Shown here: positions 1 to 5,926 of the stretch, in pieces
How the letters are laid out: each line of letters begins with the position of its first letter
Numbering within the stretch: position 1 is the stretch's first letter
NCBI GenBank assembly: GCA_024654605.1
Contig: JANLHH010000113.1
Span: 1-9,680 of the forward strand
Length of the DNA stretch: 9,680 nucleotides
Direction of reading: 5' to 3'
Source of the DNA: Patescibacteria group bacterium
GTDB taxonomy: Bacteria; Patescibacteriota; Minisyncoccia; Phycocordibacterales; JANLHH01
Program-made: the position numbers and the translations under genes
The notes under the pieces: generated by a model
Database searches by the model: none
What the model saw: only the letters and a program-made list of their open reading frames with translations
Told to the model about the DNA's origin: nothing

Positions 1-129
1 TTAGATATTTACTCATTGGAAGGAAACTTGGCATACGCAAAGTGGTTATACGAAAAAGAAGGATCACAACCATGGCAACCATCAGCGAAGTGCTGGGCAA
101 AGCATAACAACGAACTCGCTCGAAAATAA
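1..129 (+). CDS. C-terminal end of a possible lysozyme/lytic-transglycosylase-like protein (partial)
   Basis: An open frame enters from the left edge and ends at TAA 127-129, giving 42 visible residues. The readable end contains N-L-A-Y-A-K-W-L-Y-E-K-E-G, then P-W, then K-C-W, and finishes with a basic tail. The pattern of an 'N..xA..LY...G..PW' helix resembles the last helix of SLT/lysozyme-like domains found in many CPR secreted proteins, but no catalytic residue is visible because the rest lies outside the window. It is the only plus-strand gene here and is followed 19 nt later by a strong terminator, which supports it as a real gene end. The coding call is fairly firm. The functional guess is weak, and another small secreted domain is possible. 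Confidence 0.5.
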   Translation, partial: LDIYSLEGNLAYAKWLYEKEGSQPWQPSAKCWAKHNNELARK

Positions 130-148
130 AGATCGGAGAATCTTCTCT

Positions 149-183
149 AAAAAACACCGCGATATTTATCGCGGTGTTTTTTT
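149..183 (+). terminator. Rho-independent terminator, probably bidirectional
   Basis: A 14-bp perfect inverted repeat (149-162 with 169-182) has the core CACCGCG/CGCGGTG and a 6-nt loop. It is flanked by a run of six A on the left and seven T on the right, so it can act on both strands. It lies 19 nt after the stop of the plus-strand partial gene and ends transcription there. On the minus strand it would also stop read-through from the long operon that ends at 649. Confidence 0.93.
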
Positions 184-343
184 ATGCAGCACTAGAATGG
201 TTTTCTTTTTGACAATGAGTGGTAGTGGAGTATGCGAGGGGAGATGGCAGAAGGCCCGAGTTTAGATAATACACAGTGTCGCACAATATACCTTTTGCGA
301 CCCTATATTATCCCACAACCCCTCTCTCGATTAAATAAACAGC

Positions 344-531
344 TCAGGAAGGCCTCTGAAATAATCGAGTTGATGGAAGTATCGTCTCTTGGCTACTTTT
401 CTTCAGTATTATTTTCATAAAGATAAAGATTGTTTCCTTCTGCGTCAACCTCTCAAGCTGCCTCTTAGGCCACTCTTTAATAAGGATATAATATTCCTCT
501 ACCTAAAAAACTCCTTCAGGAAGCTTTCTGA
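344..531. repeat. Two copies of an imperfect palindrome TCAGGAAG-N3-TCTGA
   Basis: The 16-mers at 344-359 and 516-531 match at 13 of 16 positions and differ only in the three central bases. Each can fold on itself, the second better than the first (TCAGGA pairs with TTCTGA including one G-U pair). The copies are 172 bp apart, inside the gene-free gap. They may be duplicated terminator-like or REP-like units. Confidence 0.5.
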
Positions 532-536
532 GAGAC
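505..536 (-). terminator. Possible intrinsic terminator of the minus-strand operon
   Basis: Read on the minus strand, a hairpin with the AAGCTTCCTGAAGGAG core is followed directly by six T (plus-strand A run 505-510). Two alternative stems are possible: AAAGCTTC with GGAGTTT, including G-U pairs, or CTC-TCAG with CTGA-AG-GAG. It lies about 115 nt past the stop of the last operon gene. The stem is weak, so the left-edge terminator at 149-183 may be the effective stop. Confidence 0.35.
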
Positions 537-594
537 CGCTTTGTTCCCCTTTTTGATGGGGTACGCCTTAAGTGTCGCACCACACGGGCACTTC

Positions 595-629
595 TTGTTT
601 TCTAAGTTGCTTCGCATCTAAGAAAACAA
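595..629. repeat. Hairpin between two TGTCGCAC copies
   Basis: A perfect 9-bp inverted repeat (TTGTTTTCT at 595-603, AGAAAACAA at 621-629) encloses 17 nt. Within that loop further short pairing is possible (TGC 608-610 with GCA 614-616). No T run follows on either strand, so it is not a standard terminator. Its right arm abuts the third TGTCGCAC copy. Confidence 0.6.
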
Positions 630-648
630 TGTCGCACAATAATATTCT

Positions 649-978
649 TTATGGTTTGGTGGTGGTGCCAACCGATGGTGTGTTTGGTATAAAATCAAAC
701 GATCCGCCATTCTTGATGCGTTCCATGTTGTTCACGAACGACTCCCATAAAAGGTCAATAAAGATATTGTTCCAAAAATACAACACTGGCCGCGCTAAGT
801 AATTATCCCAGAGAGTTACCGCCAAACTCCACACGTAACCAAGATTTCCTTGCGTTTCCGGTGATTCCACAATAGCGCGCAGATCAATACCAAAATAACT
901 GATGATAATAATAAGGATGACAAACAAAACGAGCAATTTAACGAATCCCCCTTGTCTCCTGCTCTGCATTTTCTTCAT
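649..978 (-). CDS. Small membrane protein of CPR type, function unknown
   Basis: The predicted protein has 109 residues. A basic N-terminus (KKMQSRRQGG) precedes one strong membrane helix at about residues 12-28, rich in I, L and V. A Trp/Tyr-rich amphipathic stretch follows at about 48-85 (YVW, LWDNYLARP, FWNNIFIDLLWESF), then a polar Pro/Thr tail. This probably gives one membrane pass with the rest attached to the membrane surface. I recall similar unnamed proteins in Parcubacteria genomes but know no function. It is the last gene of the operon, 21 nt after the M23 peptidase. The start at 976-978 has no Shine-Dalgarno site and lies inside a 14-bp palindrome; an alternative ATG is at 967-969. 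Being beside a LytM protein suggests an envelope role, but that is only context. Confidence 0.75.
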   Translation of the reverse strand: MKKMQSRRQGGFVKLLVLFVILIIIISYFGIDLRAIVESPETQGNLGYVWSLAVTLWDNYLARPVLYFWNNIFIDLLWESFVNNMERIKNGGSFDFIPNTPSVGTTTKP

Positions 979-999
979 ATATGAAGTATATAAAAAATA

Positions 1000-2298
1000 T
1001 TATAAGTAATCTAGCGGATTAAGATAAGCATTGAGCGGAGCAACAGGTATGGAGGCACTACTGCATTTAGTGATCGGTCTACCCGCAATATCACCCAAAC
1101 GAGTCACTTTAACTCCCTGGCTTGCGTATACGGTAAAGTGTAAATGCGGACCGGTAGAATATCCTGTGTTTCCACTGTAGCCAATCACATCCGCGGTTGA
1201 TACCTGCTGTCCAGCCACTGCTTTAATGAGTGAGAGGTGCGCGTAGAGGGTTGAAAGGCCATTATTGTGCTTGATAAGCACCCATTTACCGTACGAGTAG
1301 CAGCCGGGATACTGATCAGTGTTGCCTGTTGCCTCAACAACACCGGAGAGCGCGGCTTTCACTTCCGTACCAACACTTGCCCGGAAATCAATACCATTGT
1401 GACCTTTCCCGCTATATGCGCCCGATTTGGCAAAGTCAGTATTGCCGAATTTCTGCGTAATAAAGACATCTTTAAGAGGCCAGAGCAAAACACCGGTTCC
1501 TGCCGGAGGTAGACTCGTGGGATCTATGGCGATGCGCAACTCTGACTCAAATTTCAATAATTCCTTTTCAAACTCTTCTTTAAGACGCAGTTTTTCGTTA
1601 AGTGTCTTTTGATAATTTGCTTCTTTGTTTTTTGTTTGCGCGAGGAGTTGATTTTTTTGATTGAGACTATTATCCGCAATGGTCTTTTGGTCTTGGAGTT
1701 TTACTCGGAGTGCGATTGAATTCGCGCGTGCGATCTCAATTGATGTTTTGTTTTCCTCCAGGCGTGTCTTGAGATCTTGCAGTTCTTTTACGTTTTTACT
1801 GATACTCTCCTGAAATTGCGCAAAATTCTCCACGTCATTCCAAAACTCCGAGATATTATCACTGGAAAGCACGAGTTCAACGAGCGTATTGTTATCTATT
1901 TCATTGATCTTCCTGATGGTCCCCTTAATAACCTCCACTTTGTTGATAATATCCTCTTTTTTGTCGCCAATCTCAAACTCTAATTTTTCAATAGTAAACG
2001 AGCTCTCTTCAATTTTATTTTCAGTCAATTTGATATCCGCGGAAAGTTTTTTTCGCGTAAGGTCGATGGTCCTTACCTCTTTTTGTAAACTTTGCTTTTC
2101 TTCCCCGATACTATTCAACTCTATTTGATACTGTGCGATCTCTTTTTCAAGCGCCTCTATTTCACCCGCGCGGCTGGTGATCTTCGTTTTGAGTTCATCA
2201 ATATTTTGGGCTCGAGTGTGCACCGCAGGCATTACAGACAGCGTAAAAAGTACTGCGGAAAGAAAAAAAATAGTTTTTACGGATTGTCGTATATCCAT
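1000..2298 (-). CDS. M23 (LytM) peptidase with N-terminal coiled coil, EnvC-like
   Basis: This 432-residue exported protein acts on peptidoglycan or activates another enzyme that does. Residues 1-30 look like a signal peptide with a hydrophobic core at about 9-25. Residues 32-255 are charged, heptad-rich coiled coil. Residues 268-392 form a LytM domain with the zinc-site motif GHNGIDF (H300, D304), YAHL (H354) and GPHLHF (H385, H387). All four positions expected of an active metallopeptidase are present, unlike degenerate EnvC activators, so it may cut cross-links itself. Domain order matches EnvC and other division or elongation hydrolase regulators. Two cysteines (C333, C412) lie in or beside the catalytic domain and could form a disulphide outside the cell. 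The gene starts 7 nt after gltX ends and precedes the small membrane protein, so co-transcription is likely. The start has no clear ribosome site. Confidence 0.92.
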   Translation of the reverse strand: MDIRQSVKTIFFLSAVLFTLSVMPAVHTRAQNIDELKTKITSRAGEIEALEKEIAQYQIELNSIGEEKQSLQKEVRTIDLTRKKLSADIKLTENKIEESSFTIEKLEFEIGDKKEDIINKVEVIKGTIRKINEIDNNTLVELVLSSDNISEFWNDVENFAQFQESISKNVKELQDLKTRLEENKTSIEIARANSIALRVKLQDQKTIADNSLNQKNQLLAQTKNKEANYQKTLNEKLRLKEEFEKELLKFESELRIAIDPTSLPPAGTGVLLWPLKDVFITQKFGNTDFAKSGAYSGKGHNGIDFRASVGTEVKAALSGVVEATGNTDQYPGCYSYGKWVLIKHNNGLSTLYAHLSLIKAVAGQQVSTADVIGYSGNTGYSTGPHLHFTVYASQGVKVTRLGDIAGRPITKCSSASIPVAPLNAYLNPLDYL

Positions 2299-2305
2299 AC
2301 AATCT

Positions 2306-3628
2306 TTATTGACTTAGTTTCGCTGAAGCTGTTCTCAAACGCTCCAGTGTCTCTTCTTTGCCTAAAATTGACGCGATGGTGAACGGATCGGGCGATTTTT
2401 CACGACCGGAGAGCGTGTAACGGAAAGGCCACAGCACCGCCCCTCTTCCCTCTTTCTCAGCATAATCCCACACTGCCCGCTTAATTGAGTCCGCGCTTGA
2501 AAAATCCGCCGACTCCAATAGGTTCGCAATTTCTGCCAAATGTTTTTTTGCCGCCTCAGGCGTGGAATCTTTCCACGCTAATTTCGCTTCGTCTATGCGC
2601 GGGGCTTCAAAAAAATACGTCCACTCCCCTTCTGTCGCCATTTTTTTAATATCATTGATCTTGTTGATGCGCTCAAGAATTATTGGGGTGATTTTTTCTA
2701 CCATAATACTGTCCTGCACATTCAGTGCCTCTGCAACACGCACCTCCAGATCTTTCGGCGATATTTTCTTTAGGTGTTCTTTGTTTATCCAATCCAATTT
2801 TTCCGTATTGAAGACCGCCCCGCCTTTTTGCACCTTCTCTATATTAAACTCTTTGATAAGTTCGACTAAAGTGAATATTTCTTTTTCCGTGCCCGGATTC
2901 CAGCCCAATAACGCCAAGAAATTTATGAGCGCTTCCGGCAGATACCCCTCTTTTCGGTATTCGTTCACAGAGACCGCGCCATGACGCTTAGAGAGTTTGC
3001 TTTTGTCAGATGCCAAGATAAGCGGAATGTGGGCATATATGGGAAGAGGAGCGTGAAGAGCGCGCTGTATGAGTATTTGACGAGGCGTGTTGGAGATGTG
3101 GTCTTCTCCGCGGATAATATGCGTGACGCCCATCTCAAAATCATCAACGACGACTGCCAGATGATAGAGCGGAGTATGCATGTCTTTAGCGATCACAAAA
3201 TCACCCAGTTCGGTCGTGTCAAACTCAATATTTCCCCGTATCACATCCTCAAATGCGATCTTCTCATTCGGGTTTTTGAAGCGTATGACCTTCCCTGTAC
3301 CGTCGCTATTGTCTTCCGCCTCATACGCCATACCCTCCAGAAGCATCTTCGCAAGATGTTTTTGGTATATCTCTCCGCGTTCCGACTGCCGATATATCTC
3401 GTCATACGAAAGAGAAAGCCATGAAAGCCCCGCCAAAATATCTTCCTCATATTCTTTTTTACTGCGTTCTTTGTCAGTATCCTCAATGCGCAGAATAAAT
3501 TTTCCGCCGTGTTGCTTGGCAAAGAGATAATTAAAGAGCGCCGTGCGCATTCCCCCCACATGCAAAAATCCCGTCGGAGACGGCGCAAAACGAGTTATCA
3601 CATTTTTGTGGGTAAACATGTTTAGCAT
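2306..3628 (-). CDS. gltX: Glutamyl-tRNA synthetase (compact form)
   Basis: The product charges tRNA-Glu with glutamate in the cytoplasm (class I synthetase). I chose ATG 3626-3628 (440 residues) because AAAGGA lies 3 nt before it and because an earlier in-frame ATG at 3658 would overlap murG by 23 nt. ATG 3617-3619 is also possible. Visible signatures are FAPSPTGFLHVGG (the HIGH region, residues 14-26), RIEDTD, the VVDD..MGVTHIIRGEDH stretch and SKLSKRHG (the KMSKS-type loop, about 211-217). A C-terminal helical anticodon-binding region ends in LGKEETLERLR. The segment after GMAYEAE is short: the usual 30-40 residue insert of the acceptor-binding domain, with its C-x-C or SWIM-like module and RYDGRCR-like stretch, is missing. 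The gene sits 7 nt after murG, an unrelated housekeeping passenger in a cell-wall operon. Confidence 0.95.
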   Translation of the reverse strand: MLNMFTHKNVITRFAPSPTGFLHVGGMRTALFNYLFAKQHGGKFILRIEDTDKERSKKEYEEDILAGLSWLSLSYDEIYRQSERGEIYQKHLAKMLLEGMAYEAEDNSDGTGKVIRFKNPNEKIAFEDVIRGNIEFDTTELGDFVIAKDMHTPLYHLAVVVDDFEMGVTHIIRGEDHISNTPRQILIQRALHAPLPIYAHIPLILASDKSKLSKRHGAVSVNEYRKEGYLPEALINFLALLGWNPGTEKEIFTLVELIKEFNIEKVQKGGAVFNTEKLDWINKEHLKKISPKDLEVRVAEALNVQDSIMVEKITPIILERINKINDIKKMATEGEWTYFFEAPRIDEAKLAWKDSTPEAAKKHLAEIANLLESADFSSADSIKRAVWDYAEKEGRGAVLWPFRYTLSGREKSPDPFTIASILGKEETLERLRTASAKLSQ

Positions 3629-3635
3629 ATTTCCT

Positions 3636-4763
3636 TTATTTTTCGTGTTCAAGCGCAATCTTTACAATCTCCTCCGCGATCTTTGAGGCAGCATCAAGGC
3701 GCACAAACGACCGGGTTCCCGTTATCATATGTTGGCGCTCTTCCTGATTTTCCATGATCCGGTTGATGTCGGAAATAAGGACATTCGCCGCTAAATTATT
3801 CTCTTCAATCACCAGACATGCTCCCGTTGCCGCATACGCGAATGCATTGCTTCGCTGATGATCTCCATTTGAGTCGGTGATAGGAATGATAATGCTCGGT
3901 GTTCCCCACGCCGCAATCTCAAAAATAGTTGATCCGGCGCGCGATATGATAAGATCGGCTATACCGGCTGACATTTTCATAGCAAGTAAATTCAGATATG
4001 GAAACGGGCGATAGCGTGCTTCATAGCGATTTCCTTTTAAAATAACACTTGCGGTACTGGTGATACTTTTAAAATTATTTTCTCCGGTCTGATGAATGAT
4101 CTGATACTTTTCAACAAGCGAAGGAAGCGCATCTAAAACGACATTGTTGATGACTTGCGCCCCTTGAGAACCGCCGAGAATAAAAATAATGGGTATACCG
4201 TGCTCCAATTTCAAAAATTCATGCGCACCCTTTTTTTGTACCATGAGCATCTCTCGCCTGATCGGATTACCTGTCAGCGCCACTTTGTCTTTTGGGAAGA
4301 AGCTCCCCGCCTCAGGGTACGAAACCGCGATTCTTTTTGCAAACTTTCCTGTCCACACATTTGTTTTTCCGGGAATCGAGTCTGATTCGTGGATAATGAC
4401 GGGAATACCAAACAGACGCGCCATGAAAAGTATCGGAAAACTTGCATATCCTCCTTTACTGAAAATGACATCGGGGAAAATAGCGTACAACAGCAAACCG
4501 GCTCGCAGGATACCGGCACCGGTTTTAAACATATCCAGAAAATTCAATAGAGAAAAGTAGCGGCGCATTTTCCCCGCAGAAACTTTCTTAAACAAAATGC
4601 CGTTTTCCTGAAGAAGAGCCCTGTTGTAAGGATTGGGTGCCGCAAAATACAGTTGCGCGTTTAATAAATGGTCGCGTTCTATGATTTTATTTATTTCTTC
4701 TGCGACTGCTATGATCGGGTAAAAATGTCCACCAGACCCGCCTCCGGTAAAAAGTATCTTCAT
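3636..4763 (-). CDS. murG: UDP-GlcNAc:lipid I N-acetylglucosaminyltransferase MurG
   Basis: MurG adds GlcNAc to lipid I to make lipid II on the inner face of the membrane. The protein has 375 residues, a normal length, with two Rossmann-type halves (GT-B fold). Key motifs are GGGSGGHFYP (residues 7-16), HESDSIPGKTN (125-135, variant of HEQNxxPGxxN), GGSQGA (197-202), SRAGSTIFE (274-282) and DHQRSNA (301-307), which bind the donor nucleotide and the acceptor. It follows ftsW after 51 nt, the widest gap in this operon, and its stop lies 7 nt before the preferred gltX start. In the 51-nt gap a very short frame (8 codons, read from ATG near 4796) has no supporting signal. There is no strong Shine-Dalgarno site, and an in-frame TAA upstream fixes the start at this ATG or later. 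Confidence 0.97.
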   Translation of the reverse strand: MKILFTGGGSGGHFYPIIAVAEEINKIIERDHLLNAQLYFAAPNPYNRALLQENGILFKKVSAGKMRRYFSLLNFLDMFKTGAGILRAGLLLYAIFPDVIFSKGGYASFPILFMARLFGIPVIIHESDSIPGKTNVWTGKFAKRIAVSYPEAGSFFPKDKVALTGNPIRREMLMVQKKGAHEFLKLEHGIPIIFILGGSQGAQVINNVVLDALPSLVEKYQIIHQTGENNFKSITSTASVILKGNRYEARYRPFPYLNLLAMKMSAGIADLIISRAGSTIFEIAAWGTPSIIIPITDSNGDHQRSNAFAYAATGACLVIEENNLAANVLISDINRIMENQEERQHMITGTRSFVRLDAASKIAEEIVKIALEHEK

Positions 4764-4814
4764 TCCATTAAAGATTTAAGCTGCTAATGTACGCGCATCC
4801 ATCTCGGGATGATA

Positions 4815-5915
4815 TTAAATATTCCTTTTGTATCTTGAAATATTGAGCACAATGCCGACCTCGATGAGCGCGAACAGTATTGCCGTACCCCCATGACTGA
4901 TAAAAGGAAGCGGGAGGCCTGAAAGCGGGAAAACACCTATGATAGCCGCAATATTAATAAGAGATTGGAACACAATCATTATAACAATCCCGGAAACCAA
5001 AAGTCCACTAAACGCATCCGGGGCTCGCCGCGCAATAGAGAGGCCTCTCAAAAGGAATAACACAAACGCGGCAATAATGACTATGCCGCCGACAAAGCCA
5101 AACTCTTCAGCCGCTACGGCAAAAATAGAGTCCCCGATCGGCTCCGGCAAGAATTTGAATTTTTGAATGCTTTGACCAAACCCTTTCCCGAACATTTCGC
5201 CGGAGCCGACCGCGATAAGCGATTGTTGTATCTGCCATCCCGCACCAGATGGGTCACGTGAAGGATCAACAAACGTCAGGACGCGTTCCATGAGATAGGG
5301 TTTGGAAAATACAATAAGAGTAAAGCCGATCACCGCGATACCAAATAGTGCTAACATGTGCCGCCATTTTCCTCCGGCAACGAAAAACATGGAAACAACG
5401 GCGGCACTAATGACAAGGAAAGTATCCATATCCGGTTGCAGCAACAAAATGAGGCCTACAATGCCTATTACCGCCAAAAGAGGCACCAATCCCCATTTGA
5501 CTGACTGAACTTTATACTTGAACGAAGAGAACCATGCGGCAAGACAGAGCACCGCTCCAAACTTTAAGAATTCGGAGGGCTGAAACGTAATGAACCCGAG
5601 GTCAAGCCACCGGCGTGCGCCTCCGTGTGTAAATCCAAGAGCGGGAACAAAAACCAAAGCCGTCGCGATGATTGAAAACGCGAATATATGTATCGCATAT
5701 TTTTTCCAGAACAGGTACTCTATTTTTGAAAATACGACAAGCGCAATGGAGCCCAAAAAAAGACCGGAGAAAGCTTGGTTGAACGCCGTAGCGCCAAATT
5801 GAGGTCCTTGCCTTGCCAATAAACCAAGAGAGGCGGACATAAAAATGAAAAATCCTCCCAGCATGAGGAAGATAACGGTTGCGAGAAATACTTTATCAAT
5901 ACTCCTGTTCGCCAT
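4815..5915 (-). CDS. ftsW: SEDS peptidoglycan glycosyltransferase FtsW
   Basis: This is a polytopic membrane protein of 366 residues with about ten predicted helices. SEDS proteins polymerise lipid II into glycan strands, working with a class B penicillin-binding protein that is not in this window. Visible family motifs are GARRWLDLGFITFQPSEFLK (99-118), QPD at about 160-162, WQIQQSLIAVGSGEMFGKGFGQS (227-249) and LPEPIGDSIFAVAAEEFGF (256-274), where D262 matches the catalytic Asp. FISHGGTA (338-345) replaces the more usual FISYGGSS. FtsW rather than RodA is chosen because of the mraY-ftsW-murG order typical of dcw clusters and the QQSLIA/GSG signature, but RodA cannot be fully excluded. The start lies 11 nt after the mraY stop, without a clear Shine-Dalgarno site. 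Confidence 0.93.
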   Translation of the reverse strand: MANRSIDKVFLATVIFLMLGGFFIFMSASLGLLARQGPQFGATAFNQAFSGLFLGSIALVVFSKIEYLFWKKYAIHIFAFSIIATALVFVPALGFTHGGARRWLDLGFITFQPSEFLKFGAVLCLAAWFSSFKYKVQSVKWGLVPLLAVIGIVGLILLLQPDMDTFLVISAAVVSMFFVAGGKWRHMLALFGIAVIGFTLIVFSKPYLMERVLTFVDPSRDPSGAGWQIQQSLIAVGSGEMFGKGFGQSIQKFKFLPEPIGDSIFAVAAEEFGFVGGIVIIAAFVLFLLRGLSIARRAPDAFSGLLVSGIVIMIVFQSLINIAAIIGVFPLSGLPLPFISHGGTAILFALIEVGIVLNISRYKRNI

Positions 5916-5926
5916 AGGTTTTTACG

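Larger units (their letters stand above)
275..641 (+). repeat. Three direct copies of TGTCGCAC
   Basis: The octamer TGTCGCAC occurs at 277-284, 573-580 and 630-637, all in the same orientation. The first and third copies agree over 12 bp (TGTCGCACAATA at 277-288 and 630-641), and the first two share a leading AG. I did not notice the octamer elsewhere while reading the window, although I could not run an exhaustive search. Three copies in 361 bp is far above chance for an 8-mer. Confidence 0.75.
184..648. other. Repeat-rich intergenic gap without a convincing gene
   Basis: About 465 bp separate the convergent ends of the left plus-strand gene and the minus-strand operon. I find no protein family in any frame and no tRNA T-loop signature. 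The longest frames (62 codons on plus from 232, about 52 codons on minus across 347-502) lack a well-placed ribosome site and read as random. The gap does hold three copies of TGTCGCAC, two copies of an imperfect palindrome TCAGGAAG-N3-TCTGA, a 9-bp hairpin at 595-629 and a possible minus-strand terminator. It could be a decayed mobile element, a REP-like cluster, or a small-RNA locus; the sequence alone does not decide. Confidence 0.6.

Noticed and set aside
209..237. TTGACA followed by TATGCG as a plus-strand promoter
   Set aside because: The -35 is perfect but the -10 matches poorly at 16-17 nt spacing, and no gene follows.
232..420. 62-codon plus-strand frame in the intergenic gap
   Set aside because: The only purine-rich stretch (GGAG) is 1-2 nt from the ATG, too close to serve. 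The composition is not protein-like and no family is recognisable; repeats run through it.
487..492. TATAAT on the plus strand as a promoter
   Set aside because: There is no acceptable -35 at 15-19 nt, and nothing recognisable is encoded downstream on that strand.
347..502. About 52 open codons on the minus strand, Lys/Glu-rich, possibly a decayed gene
   Set aside because: It begins after a TAG without a start codon or ribosome site and resembles no family I know. A neighbouring frame looks equally protein-like, so there is no basis to choose.
2981..3424. 147-codon plus-strand frame inside gltX
   Set aside because: It is antisense to a well-supported synthetase with intact motifs, without its own ribosome site or family match.
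4764..4814. Eight-codon frame before murG as a leader peptide
   Set aside because: There is no terminator or anti-terminator pair and no repeated regulatory codons; such short frames are expected by chance.
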